From: Apium graveolens
Taxonomy: Eukaryota > Streptophyta > Magnoliopsida > Apiales > Apiaceae
Assembly: GCF_009905375.1 (NCBI RefSeq)
Contig: NC_133649.1
Location: 239,738,198 to 239,802,197 of the forward strand
Reading direction: 5' to 3'
DNA length: 64,000 nt
Of this stretch, positions 35,590 to 48,596 are shown piece after piece; within the stretch, counting starts at the first letter, position 1; each line of letters begins with the position of its first letter. The position numbers and the translations under genes are program-made. Under the pieces are notes generated by a model that saw nothing but the letters and a program-made list of their open reading frames with translations, did not search any database and was not told the origin of the DNA.

Positions 35590-36338
35590 AGATAGAAAAC
35601 AAATGGGGATACTTTCTTAGCATTACACTTTCTAACTCTCGAGTCAATTTTCCACATTGTGGTTCTACCACCAAACTCTGCCTAGTTTGATGATCCTTCT
35701 CCTAAGCACTTGTTCCTTTTCACTCTATAACCCTTCCTGGTTGTTCCATATAGGTTACGTCGGGTTGCATATCTATGCGCTCATATGCCCCTATTTGACT
35801 GGCATCCGAATTACACTTCCTTAACATTGATACGTGGAACACGTTATGAACTTGCTACATGTTCGGGGTTAGGGCTAGCTCATATGCTAACTTCCCAAAC
35901 GTCTTAATATATCCAAGGGTCCAACAAATTGTAGACTTAGCTTTCCTTTCTTTCCGAACCTCATCAATCCTTTCCAAGGGATACCTATAACATTACTAGG
36001 TCCCCTATTTCATACTCTTTATCCTTTCGTGTCAAATCAACATACTTATCATGTCCATCTTGGGCTACTACCAGCCGTCCTCTGATTAGATCTATCATAT
36101 CCTTGGTCCTTTGGACTACTGCAGGTCCGAGCATCTTGCGCTCTACAACTTCATCCTAACGTAAGGGAGATCGACATTGTCTTCCCTCAAGGATCTCATA
36201 AGGCGACATCTCGATAATGACATATGATCTATTGTCGTAAGATAACTCAATCCGAATTAAGTGATCATTCCAAATTCTTTCAAGTCTATTGCACAGACTC
36301 CCATTATAGCTTTTATCATTAGAACTTTTGCTTCTCAA
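35590..36338 (-). pseudogene. pol: G2 integrase C-terminal remnant
   Basis: Minus strand. 36338-36156 encodes LCNRLERIWNDHLIRIELSYDNRSY and SPYEILEGRQCRSPL, the same Gypsy integrase region as in G1. The chromodomain-like tail below 36000 is recognisable only by DNA similarity to 30189-30500 and has no open frame. Confidence 0.8.
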
Positions 36339-39330
36339 TACCCATTCTTTTCCCGTTCGTAATCGCTACTACCTTCCATTCCTAATATTATACTGGTTAT
36401 ACTTTTGCTCGTTAGCGTTCTATAACCTTTTAATAACCACGTCAACCTTAGTATCACGAATGTGTTCCCATTCCGCATACTACCACCACTTTATTACTCC
36501 TTTTTCAGTTGTTTCTATTTTCCAAAATTTGATCAATCAAATAGAAGTAAAGGAATTTGTTGAGAGATCACTATGATCATGAACACTTGTTATATCGCAT
36601 AGTTAGTACAGAAGGTGGCCAGCCTTTAGTACTTGACAAACAATTAAACAATAGCTGGTATCCTACTCGGCTTCTATCACACAGATAGATAGTCATTCGG
36701 CAATACCTCCCCTTCTGGAAGGGTTGTTCTTCTCAGCTTACATGAAATGAAAAGAAGAGAAAAGAACGAATTAAAGAGAATTGTATATATGAAAAAATAT
36801 ACTGCCACAAAATATCTGGCTTGGAACCTACCTCTGAACTATAGAGGTTTATCATAGGAGAACAAAACATATACGTATTTATATCAGCATCGAGCATTAT
36901 AGCCTCGTATTTCCCATGCCTAAATATTTTCGCTATCCCGTCCATCATTCTATGGACCCACACTTTTCCTCGAGCTTATACACAATTACCTTTGAAACTC
37001 CCTCGACATCGAAAATCGAATCTGGGATCTCATTCTAGACATCATCGTTACTTGAATTCTATGCTTGCACCGTAACCTTCCTCGTATAATAATACGGCTC
37101 TCTATTGATAAGAAAGAATAAATAATTCACTAGGTAGATACTCTACTTAATTAGTCTATCAATGATAACTTATACACTACCACGACCCGATTAGTGGTAC
37201 TCAATCTCAACACCCATTCCAATACAACTCTCACGGTTGTAATCAGCTCATTACTCGCAGAATCATTGCTGCCTTACTATGGTCCACCACTGACCTACTG
37301 TAGTCATTCATTTTCCATGAAGTCTTAATAGCTAACCATACGGAGTCCATACATGTCGTATCAAATCCTTCTAAGGAGGTAACATAATCACCATTCATGA
37401 TTCATGGAGTACACTCCTGATCCTGACATACATACATGACATGAAGCATATAAAATTGCAGAAGAGTTTCAATCAAAGCACCGATAGCAGGTTAATACCA
37501 TTCTTAATCATACGCCCTAAATAGAGGACTTAAGTCAAAGGTTCGTCTAGTCCTTTTTGAAACATGGTCCTGGCTTATCTCAAGATAGTACCATCTAAGA
37601 TAGATAGCCTGCTCATGGCGATTACACGAATTAAACCTTTACCAACTACTATTACGGTTGGGTATTGCACAGTCATCAGAAGGAATGTCAATCTTCCAAA
37701 CCATAATACAACCTTCATAGCTTTAACCATCATCACTGTATTCCTTTGGCACAAGCGCCTATAATTATCCTCTTACCTTTAAAGTGTCGGCCACCTCTTT
37801 GGCCTTTCCTGATAGTAAAATTTCCTTACAGTCAATGTCATTTTAACCACCTCCAAATAAATTTTCTACCTTATTTCAATCACAGCTTATGTGAAAATAC
37901 TTTTCTTTAATATCTGATGAGTAAAAAAAAAATTTCCATTTTTCCATAAGTTATCCCCTCAGTCTTTAGAGGTTAATCACTGTCATGACTGACTCTCAAT
38001 CATAATTAGAACATCTTTTATCTTAAGTCCTAATTGCCCTGAACAATTTCGACCATTACTGGTTCGATCCATACTTTCTCGTGGTTTAACACGTGCCCCA
38101 CTTGGCAACATTATAATTACGTCATATTTCCTTTATCAACATTTTTATTCTTGAGAATTTTGAATATTACCTTTTTCCTTATAAAACCTCTAAGGTTATC
38201 CTTCAATCGTTCCTCCTGTATTCCCTATATACAGGGCATATCAAAATACCATTTACTGATACTAGAACCATTGTCTATTTACTTCTGAAAAATTTCTCCA
38301 CTGATCCTTAAAGGTTATTATTACCTTAATCCTTTCCAATTCATACTGTCAAAACTCATACTATCCCTATTAAGGGTGAAATGCCAACCTTTATGCATTC
38401 CCCTAGGATTCGTTTTAAGTTACCGATGTTCTATCCTTAATTCCACCTTTAAAAAGGTACAAGCATCCTTCCATGGATAAATAAAGTCATATATCCCTGA
38501 TAAGGGTATCTTATTCAATCATTTCCACCTCGATAGTCTATACCGAATTTCACAATAGCATCCTTATTCAAGTTAAGGTCAACCCACATGGCCTCCAAAA
38601 GATAAAAATGGTTATCCGCTTTTCTTTCCTGATTTGGTAATGATCACATGGATGATCTGGAAGATATTGGTCGTGTTCAACGTGAACTTCTTCTTAATAA
38701 ATCCTTATTTACTTTTGTTGTTTATCTCAATAGTCATCTCCATGTTGGGATATCTTTCATATCTGGCGTCTCCCTTTCTGGGTATCATGCCACCGGTCTT
38801 ACACTTCACCTTCTTGAAGGTCACTTCCTTCATCCAATTTTCTTAATTTCTTACTTTCTTATCCCCTTAGTCTATCCGCGTCTCATTATTTATCCTTCGA
38901 ATTATCTCAAGGTTTCCTCGAATCTTCCCAACTTACAGGGAAAAATATATGTATCTCTTATGCCCTCAACCATCAATTTTAACTCATGGTGAATCACCCT
39001 CATCCTGACGATTACATACTCTTCTATTTCTATTTCTACGAGTCTTTAGGGTTTCCTCATACCCAACTCCCTTATCATTCCTCAAACTCTATTGCCGTTA
39101 TATTCCTTTCCACTTCAATTTCTTTTTTTTTTTCCTTTCTCTTATCATTATTTCATGAACCAACACAACATAAGCATTGATTCCAACATCCCGTCATTCT
39201 GGATTCGTGTCCTCAGAACGAATCTTGACAACTTTTACAACTTAGATTCATAATTTTTCATACTCGTCTGCCTTTGTTCTGGCTCTAAAGCTTTTACTCT
39301 ATCTCTATAACCTTGGGAAGTACTTTCCTG
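36339..39330 (-). other. G2 internal region, decayed, no intact gene
   Basis: About 3 kb without a credible ORF. It matches G1 (about 45121-47650) almost throughout, so the decay predates the split of the two copies. I could not assign domains with confidence. Confidence 0.6.
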
Positions 39331-39560
39331 AAAACAATTGACTGAACTTAAATCAGTTTATTATAATCTCTTGCTCCGTGCCTTCCTTGGTCTTTCACCA
39401 GCGGGTGGTCTCTCTCTTAGGAGGGTAAGTGATAAAAACAGTCTTTTGAGATTCGTCAATCATTTAGAATCTCAAATGATTCCTATATTTCCTTTAGCCA
39501 GGCTCTTGCCTCGACTGGGTCAGCTTGTTCCTTGGAACTCTGAGAGCTTAGCGACTTAAA
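39331..39560 (-). pseudogene. gag: G2 gag capsid-domain remnant (Retrotrans_gag type)
   Basis: On the minus strand FQGTS, then after a one-base shift DPVEARAWLKEI (about 39543-39490), then a TTRW-stop-KTKEGTE stretch (about 39420-39380). These are the landmarks of the Gypsy gag domain, in which the usual WW pair is broken by a stop. The corresponding piece in G1 is about 47660-47885. Confidence 0.75.
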
Positions 39561-39779
39561 GGTCATGAAAGAATTTCCTACCGCATTGTTTCCTCAAGGT
39601 GGTGGTTGGGGATAATAGTCTAAGTTCTCTTTAGACAGGTCCATGAATTGCCGTATAGGAGTACCGTCTCGGGTCTCCTTTCCTTACTCGACTTTCCGTT
39701 TCCTTAGTATGGAATGTTTCATCCTTCTCCCATACTTGGGGTTATCTTGTACGTTAAAATCCTCATTTTCCACTTCATT

Positions 39780-40620
39780 ATGTTATGGGTTCCTTCTATC
39801 TTGATGGCGTCCTCCCTGACTATCACATTCAGGGTTTGCTTTAACTCTTATTCCTCAAACTAGCTTTCATCTAAGATTTCATCTTTAAGCTCTTAAACAT
39901 TTGGAACCGAAATTCTATAGGAATACCTCATTATTCCCTTATCATCTCTCTCGGTATTAATCTCATATCTATTTGTTGGCTCTCTGCCTTCATTCATCAC
40001 CTTTCTCTGGCATCGTATGCTCTTTTCCAATAATTCGGTCTCTATTGCAATCTCAAACAGCTTTTCGGTACCGGCTCCGGTTACCTTCACTACTATTTCC
40101 AAAACCTCTTATAAACTCTCCCAAAGACATTATCATCTTGAGTCTCTCCTTTTTACTAAGGGCATCAGCCACCACATTGGCTTTCCCCGAATGATAAAGA
40201 ATCTCCCAATCATTATTCTTGATTAGCTCTAATTGCCTCCTCTGGCATATGTTGAGCTCTTTCTACGTGAAAATGTACTAGAGCACTTATGGCTTAGGTA
40301 ATTCTCGCACTTCTCTCTATACAAGTAGTGCCTCCAATCTTTAGGGTAAAACTATTGCCACGAGCCTAAGCTCATGGGCGGGGATATTGAATTTCATATT
40401 ACCTTAATTGTCTTGACATGTACGCGATTACCTTACCGTGCTGCATAAGCACGCACCCTAAGCCCTTGTGCGAAGCATCACTACACTTCACAAAATCTCA
40501 TTTTCCATCCGGCAATGCCAGCATAGGGGCCATCACCAACCTCTGCTTCAGTTCTTGAAACCTGTTCTCCCATTTCTCTGTCCATTCGAACTTCTCAGTC
40601 TTACGAGTAAGCCGCGTTAA
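39780..40620 (-). pseudogene. pol: G2 RT-end/RNase H and integrase N-terminal remnant, out of normal order
   Basis: On the minus strand: EKFEWTEKWEN (about 40585), DASHKGLGCVLMQHGKVIAYMSRQLR (about 40480-40400; RNase H, first catalytic Asp), YHSGKANVVADALSKK (about 40195-40145), and a MRYSYRISVPNV...ELKDEI stretch (about 39930-39870; integrase zinc-finger side). Stops and indels throughout. It lies between the gag N-terminal remnant and the gag domain. In a normal element it would lie after gag and protease. G1 lacks this piece. Confidence 0.8.
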
Positions 40621-40639
40621 AGGGGGCTACTATCTTTAC

Positions 40640-40835
40640 AAACTTGAATGAACCTCCGGTAGTCGACCTAACCATGGTCATCAATTCATCAGTGGTCCTT
40701 TATCCAATCTTGTCAGGATCCTCCATGGGATCCTCCTCAACAACTATCCCTTCTAGGACAACATCCTCAACCGCTACATTTATAAGGGTTCCCATAAGGG
40801 TTTTAACTGTCAGTACTACGTTAGGTAGTCCGACT
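40640..40835 (-). pseudogene. G2 remnant of the 5' ORF that is intact in G1
   Basis: The minus-strand reading resembles the start of the G1 ORF at 48597-49370 (acidic VAVEDV...EEDPMEDPD, ELMTMVR), then jumps directly into RT-like sequence near 40640. This marks the left edge of a deletion or recombination. Confidence 0.65.
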
Positions 40836-40915
40836 ATGAACTTGGCAAGAGTTCTTATTATCTTAGTGAACTTATTATCTTAACGTCCCATCATCTCTGA
40901 GGTTTATAACGCTTA

Positions 40916-40927
40916 ACTCTGATACCA
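40916..40927 (-). other. G2 primer binding site
   Basis: TGGTATCAGAGT on the minus strand, four bases from the 5' LTR. One change from the initiator Met consensus present in G1. Confidence 0.88.
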
Positions 40928-40931
40928 TTTC

Positions 40932-43900
40932 TGTAACACCCCCAGATCCGGGGTCGAGGATCCGGGTCGTCACGGTCTTTCTTTCCACAATATCACTTCA
41001 CTTAATTAATAATAATAACCTTATGCTGTGACCCCACACTAACACACACCACAACCCGTTATAGTCTCAGAGATGAAATTTAAATAAGTACAAGTCTTTG
41101 AATCCACAATTTAAAAGTTATTACAACCCAAAATGATTACTTGATAAATTTACAGTTAATTGCCATTATCTGCCACAAGTTATAATTATACATAATTGAT
41201 TCTCAAAAGTAGATGGTCTGATCTACAATAGATCTACCTCTGCAGCTATAGCAGCTACAACATCAACGGGAAGACGCGGGACGCTTCCCACGCGCTTGCG
41301 CTGGGTCTGCTGGAGTCTGGCCATCTTTCCTAACTGTTGTTGTGTGATGAAGAAATAAAGCAAGGGTGAGCAGCAAGCCCACCAAAATAATATGTATAAT
41401 GATTTACAATATATGAGCCTACTCATAATACTCATGAAAGTCTTGGTCAAAAGAAATGAACCAAGTTTGATATCTTAATGCGATGAAGTCGCAAAATATT
41501 CAGTATATATACATATATACTTTTCAAAATATTGGAAGTCCTCTTCCATGCATAATATACACAAAGTCCCAGTGTATAACTGTATAAAAATATCGTTGCA
41601 AGGTGATCTCATATATCTAACCTTGTTTCAACGTTTTTCTGAAAATCTTTGTCATTCCTAAGACAATTATTAATTAGATATAAGTTTAAAAGATGAGGTT
41701 ACCAAATACCCCAATATACTTATATCTTTCCCAATACTACTTGAACTACCACCGTTCAAGTTATAATCAGTTTCAAAAGTTCATCACATAGATGAGACTA
41801 CAAGACAAGATTTGAATAGATTCAATCTTTGAAATATTATTGAATGAAATAAAGTTACGAGATACTTTATTTAGTCCCGATATATATATATCCATATATA
41901 CATATCTCTTAAACATTTCCTGGAACCTCTGTTATGTAAAGTATGAACAGAGTTGCAATATCCAATGAATTTGGAAGGAAAAGAAAACCTTTGGCATAAA
42001 CCAGATATCTTGCTGATCAGGCAAAGATACCCATAAGTAACCTTTTCTACTAGTAGATGGACGAATTCCCCACTGGTCATCACCCTGGTCATAATTAGGA
42101 CCTTATGCTGGACTGCCACTCAGCCACTTAGGCATTTGATGGACTCCCACTGAGCCACTTACACTATCATGGACGCCCACTGAGCCCATGTTGCTTATGC
42201 CGACTCAATAGATGGACTTACTTCCCGAACGTTGGGTAAGTAATCAATTCATTTACCAAAACTGCAACCTTGTTGCGAATATAAAATACACCACAGAGCC
42301 GGATTCCCCAGGTTTTGAACGAGTATTTAAATCCCCTTTAAAAGGAAGATCCTAAATATAAAAATGAGTTTTGGGGTCCGCTCTAACTTTTAAAAATCAT
42401 TTTGAAGACTCGAAAACACTTTAAAGAGTGTTTGGAGTAAAGCTGATTTAATGAAGTAAATCAGTCCCCAGAATATTTAGAAAATGACTGAATATTATTA
42501 TTTAAATAATATTCCCATAAAGAATAATCTTTTATAAAAATAATTGAAGTAGAAGTTTTAAAACTTATACTTGAAACGAGTATTAAATAACCAAAGATAT
42601 ACTTATATGAAAGTATTATCTTTATTTGAATAATCGAAAATAAGTTTGATTATTAACACCTTATTCTTTTATAAAATAAAGAATATATTTCAGCAAATAA
42701 TCGGAGTCATAGATCCTCAAATGAATATTCAAATAATATTCAATAAATAATATAAACTGAGTCATAAGCCTTCGAATGAATATTCAAAATAATATTCAAT
42801 AAATAAATAAGCTGAGTCATAAGCCCTCGAATAAATATTCGAAATAATATTCATTAAATAAAATAAAGGAGTCATACATCCTCAAATGAATATCCAAGTA
42901 ATTTTCAATAAATAATATAAAGGAGTCATAAGTCCTCGAATGAATATTCAAGATAATATTCATTAATAAAATAAAGTTATCGAATAAACCTTATTCGATT
43001 AATAGTTTTGAAAACTATAACCATATATATATATATATAAATATATATATATAAAATTTACTCGGGATCCTCGACTCCCGGTTTTAGAAAATGTTTTCAC
43101 CTTTGGGTCCCTATACTAAGGGTATATGCAAATTACCGCTATTCTCTAGCATAGGTATTATCAACTGAACCAACAGATATATATGGCAAGAATACGAAAC
43201 ATGCATGCATATATATACCATATCAGCATGCTTCAATATATCGCAAAATTTGCTAATTAACCAACATGCATTTATCACAAGATAATGCATATACATATAT
43301 ACATCACAACAACAGTATAACGGGTAGAAAACTTGCCTGAGCGACTTGGGGTGATAAAAGGCTCGGGACGAGTCTGGTAACCTATAAACAACAAGTAAGT
43401 TGGAATTAAACCAAAATCACTTGTAAATCTATACTTTAACTAACTTAGACTCTAACGCTTGTTTTGCGCTCACTGATTCGCTTAAGTCACTCGGGTACCC
43501 TCGGCTCCACCATTTTTAATAATTTAACCTTTACGAGTTTTAAAGCGATTCCTTCGCGAGTGTCTTACCAACTGCCTAACACACTTACCATAAATGTTTC
43601 ATACTTCAATTAGTCCTTTTTGGTCTTTAACCTATGTTTCAAAGTAAGGCGAGGGGAAAAGTTTCGTTCGCGAAACGCCGTTACTTGAAACGGTCGTTTC
43701 TCCTAAACCGTGCATCGGAATCGAACGAACTACATATCAAAACGAAGCTCGTAACATGAGCTATCTAAACATGGCAGTGGTCATATTCTAGCAGGGGGTT
43801 CTCGGGTCATGATGCTATGCACAAAAACAGTCCAAAGAAAATCAGACGTTACGACGGCTATGTTTACGCGATTTCCCAAATTTAAACCATTCAAAAACCA

Positions 43901-45115
43901 TCACAATTCAACCTCAAATCCAACATACAACCAACATCCATCCTCATCATATCATAACAACCCCAACCAATTCAAGTTTAACATTCATACTTATGCCTAA
44001 GCTTAACTTTAACCATACTTAAGTTCTTTTAATCAAAACAACAACATTTACCAATCCAACAACATCCCAAAACTCACTAATCTCTACATACACAACCATC
44101 AAGCCTCTCATGAACTAAAATACTCATATTATGCTCTTAACATTCAATAACAAAGCTTGGTTAAGAGATTATACCTTCCTTGAAGCTTTTTAACACAACA
44201 TAAGAGCTTTGAATGCCTAAAGAACCTTGATCCTTGCTTGTATAACCTTAATCTTTCATAAAAATCCAAGAAAACTAAAGTTATTTCTTGAAGGTTACTA
44301 TTCACCATCTTCTTCCTTGATTTATAGAAAAAGATTGGCTTGGAATTAGAAGCTTAAACTTATAGGAAGTATGTAACTATCCATGGGGAAGCTTAGATAA
44401 TTACCTTGCTAAATAGTAAGTGGTGGAGCTTGGATCTTCAAATTTTAAGAAATGGGCCGAGAGCTAGCTTGGGAAGAAAGATATTTTTGTGTTTTGTTTG
44501 ATGAAAATGAAATGATTTGCTTGGTTGGTTGATTTTTGTGTTGTTTTTGGTTAATGACTTAATTAACCTTGATTTTGTGTGGTTATAATTCAACCACACT
44601 TCCTTCCCTTCTATGTCATGCTTGTGTCACCTTGCACATGTCATTATGCTCCCACTTGTCCACACCTTGTGGTTTGATGATGTCACAATCCCTGGCTTCT
44701 TGTACAAGCTTGTCTCTTGGTCACTTATTTGTTTTACGGTTCGCTTATCTTTCGTTCTCGTTTATCGTTTGAGGGATCATACCCGGGATCTTATTACTTA
44801 GGTTCCCTTAACCTTTCTCAATATATTATATTCCTTTTATGATCCTCTCCTATAATCCTTTAATTTCAATCCTTTTTATCCTGTTACCTTATACTCAATT
44901 CTCTCCGTATCTTGTGGATTTCCGGGAAAAATCAAAGTGTTCGGAATTGGATTCTGACGATCTTTACATACACTTATATACCACATAGAGTACTAATAAT
45001 ATCCCATAAGATCAATAACAGAACCCCTACATAGCGTGGCATGAAAAGTTTTCTCGTTCAGCAAAAACACTATTCATAAGGGTTTCAAAATTTCTCAAAA
45101 ATTGGGGTTATTACA
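40932..45115 (-). repeat. G2 5' LTR
   Basis: Second LTR copy of G2 with the same internal repeats as 31372-35554. Differences are mainly in AT-run lengths and a few substitutions. Followed by the AGAAC duplication. Confidence 0.96.
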
Positions 45116-45120
45116 AGAAC
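45116..45120. repeat. Target-site duplication of G2 (AGAAC), right copy
   Basis: AGAAC on both sides of G2 (left copy 31367-31371). Confidence 0.95.
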
Positions 45121-48100
45121 GAACTGAAGAGAATTGTATATATAAAAAAATATATACTGCCACAAAATATCTGGCTTGGAACCTACCTCTGAACTATAGA
45201 GGTTTGTCATAGGAGAACAAAACGTAAACGTATTTATATCAGCATCAAGTATTATAGCATCGTATTTCCCATGCCTAAATATTTCTATTCCGTCCATCAT
45301 TCTATGGACCCATGCTCTTCCTCGAGCTTATACACAATCACCTTTGAAACTCCTTCGATATCGAAAATCGAACCTGGGGTCTCATTCTAGACATCATCAT
45401 TACTTGAATTCTATGCTTGCACCGTAACCTTCCTCGTATAATAATACGACTCTCTATTGATAAGAAAGAATAAATATTCAATAGGTAGATACTCTACTTA
45501 ATTAGTCTATCAATGATAACTTATACACTACCACGACCCGTTTAGTGGTACTCAATCTCAACATCCATTCCAATACAACTCTCACGGTTGTAACCAGCTC
45601 ATTACTCGCAGATCATTGCTGCATTACTATGGTCCACTACTGACCTACTGTCGTCATTCACGTTCCATGAAATCTTAATATTTAACCATACGGAGTCCAT
45701 ACATGTCGTATCAAATCATTCTAAGGAGGTAACATAATCACCATTCCTGATTCATGAAGAACACTCCTGATCCTGACATACATACATGACATGAAGCAGA
45801 TAAAAGTGCAGAAGAGTTTCAATCAAAGCAACGATAGCAGGTTAATACCATTCTAAATCATATGCCTTAAATAGAAGACTTACTCAAAGGTTCGTCTAGT
45901 CCTTTTTGAAACATGGTCCTGGCTTATCTCAAGATAGGACCTTCTAAGATAGATAGCCCGTTCATGGCGATTACACGAATTAAACCTTTACCAACTACTA
46001 TTACGGTTGGGTATTGCACAGTCATTAGAAGGAATGTCAATCTTCCAAACCATAATACAACCTTCACGGCTTCAACCATTATCACTGCATTCCTCTGGCA
46101 CGAGCGCCTATAATTGCTCTCTTGCACTTAGAGTATCGGCCACCTCATTGGCCTTTCCTGATAGTAATAGTTCCTTATAATCAATGTCTTTTAACCACCT
46201 TCAACTAAATTTTCTACCTCATTTCAATCACTGCTTATGTGAAAATGCTTTTCTTAAGTCCTGGGGAGAAAGAAAAAAAATCACCATTTTTCCATAAGTT
46301 ATTGCCTCAGTCTTTAGAGGTTAATCACTGTCATGACTAACTCTCAATCATAATTAGAACATCTTTTATCTTAAGTCCTAATTGCCCTGAACAATTTCGA
46401 CCATTACTGGTTCGATCCATACTTTCTCGTGGTTTAACACGTGCCCCACTTGGCAACATTATAATTACGTCATATTTCCTTTATCAACATTTCTATTCTT
46501 GAGAATTTTGAATATTACCTTTTTCCTTGTAAAACCGCTAAGGTTATCCTTGATTCGTTCCTCCTGTATTCCCTAGATACAGGGCATATCAAAATACCCT
46601 TTACTAATACTAGAACCATTATCTATATGTTTCTGAAAAATTTTCTCCACTGATACTTAAAGGTTATCATTACCTTAATATTTTCCAATTCATACTGTCA
46701 AAACTCATACTATCCCTATTAAGGGTGAAATGCCAACCTTCATGCATTCCCCTATGGTTCATCTCAAGTTATCGAAGTTATATCCTTAATCCCACCTTTA
46801 AAAAGGTACTTGCATCCTTCCATGGACAAATCAAGTCATATATCCTTGATAGATTATCTTATTCATCATTCCCACCTCGATAGTCTATGCCTAATTTCAT
46901 AATAGCATCCTTAATCAAATTGAGGTCAATCCATATGGCCTCCAAAAGATAACAATGGTCATCCGCTTTTCTTGCCTAACTTGGTAACAATAACATGGAT
47001 GTTCTGGAAGATATTGGTCATGTTCAACGTGAACTTCTTCTTAATAATTCCTTATTTACTTTTGTTGTTTATCTCAACAGTCATCTCAATGTTGGGATAC
47101 CTCTCATACCTGGCGTCTCCCTTTCTGGGTATCGAGCCACCGGTCTTACATTTCACATTATTGAAGGTCACTTCCTTTATCCAATTTTTCCTAATTTCTT
47201 ACTTCCTTGTCTCCTCAATCTATCCGCGTCTCATTATTTATCCTTCAAACTACCTCAAGGTTTCATTGAATTCTCCCAACTTACAGGGGATAAATATATA
47301 TGTATTTCTTATGCCCTCAACCATCAATTTTAACTCATGGTGAATCACCCTCATCCTGACGAATGCATACTTTTCTATTTCTATTGCTACGAGTCTTTAG
47401 GGTTTCCTCATACCCAACTCCCTTATTATTCCTCAAACTCTATTGCCTTTATATTCCTTTCCACTTCAGTATTTCATGAACCAACACAACATAAGCATTG
47501 ATTTCAAACATCCCGTCATTCTGGATTCGTGTCCTTTAGAACGAATCTTGACAACTTTTACAACTTAGATTCATAATTCATCCTACTCGTCTGCCTTTGT
47601 TCTGGCTCTAAAGCTTTTACTCTATCTCTATAACCTTGGGAAGTACTTTCCTGAAAACAATTGACTGAACTTAAATCAGTTTATTATAATCTCTTGCTCC
47701 GTGCCTTCCTTGGTCTTTCACCAGCGGGTGGTCTCTCTCTTAGGAGGGTAAGTGATAAAAACAGTCTGTTGTGATTCGTCAATCATTTAGAATCTCAAAT
47801 GATTCCTATATTTCCTTTAGCCAGGCTCTTGCCTCGACTGGGTCAGCTTGTTCCTTGGAACTCTGAGAGCTTAGCGACTTAGAGGTCCTGAAAGAATTTC
47901 ACACCACATTGTTTCCTCAAGGTGGTGGTTGGGAATAAAATATAAGTTCTGTTTAGACAGGTTCATGAATTTCCGTATAGGAGTACCGTCTCGGGTCTCC
48001 TTATCTCACTCGACTTTTGCTTTCTTAGTCTAAATATTTCTTCCTACTCCCCATAATTGGGGTCATCTTTTAATTTAAAATCTTCATTTTCCACTTTATT

Positions 48101-48596
48101 ATATTCCGGGTTCTTTATATCTTAATTGCGACCTCCCTGATTATCACGTTCAAGGTTTGCCCCTAATCTTATTCCTTGTGGGGGCATATTAATTGGAAAA
48201 TTTTGGGAATCTCCAGATATTTGTCTTACTTACTTTGCTTAAGTCTTCCCCTCGTTTAGTCCTTGCACGATTGCAAATTATGAATTCTTAAGTTCGATAA
48301 ACTTCATGACACTCTTTTAAGTGTTAATAGAGCAATTAACAATGTGATTTATCACAAACAAACTGACTTGAACTGAAATTAACGAATATATACATAACCA
48401 TTTGTTCGAGGGTACAACAACTGAACATATTAAAGAGGATTACATCATTTGAACTTATCGCTCCTATCCCAAAAGTACTACCATAGATAGTCATCTCGTC
48501 ATTAAAACTAATCATTCACAACTTAGGCTAATCCTCCAAAAGCGGTGCTACATGAAACCCTTGTTTGATTGCTCTGGCTCTGCACACTACCATGGA
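45121..48596 (-). pseudogene. gag: G1 internal region (right part), decayed; gag-domain remnant at 47660-47885
   Basis: Resumes G1 after G2. It is co-linear with G2 36770-39750 including the gag-domain landmarks (47660-47885), with the same frameshift (FQGTS to DPVEARAWL) but RWWKTKEG intact. No ORF of note. From about 48100 to 48596 the sequence differs from G2, which has the RNase H/integrase piece instead. Confidence 0.65.

Larger units (their letters stand above)
31372..45115 (-). mobile_element. G2: complete-ended Gypsy element of the G1 family, nested in G1
   Basis: 3' LTR 31372-35554, PPT 35555-35567, internal 35568-40931, PBS 40916-40927, 5' LTR 40932-45115. The 5-base target duplication AGAAC is at 31367-31371 and 45116-45120. 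The LTRs (4183 and 4184 bases) differ at only a small number of sites, so this is a young insertion. The internal region contains recognisable but shattered gag, RNase H and integrase pieces, in an unusual order, and no long ORF. Confidence 0.95.

Noticed and set aside
38634..39180. Hydrophobic plus-strand ORFs in the Gypsy interior that look like membrane proteins (also 46972-47343)
   Set aside because: Antisense to the element in pyrimidine-rich DNA; frames differ between G1 and G2 and overlap each other.
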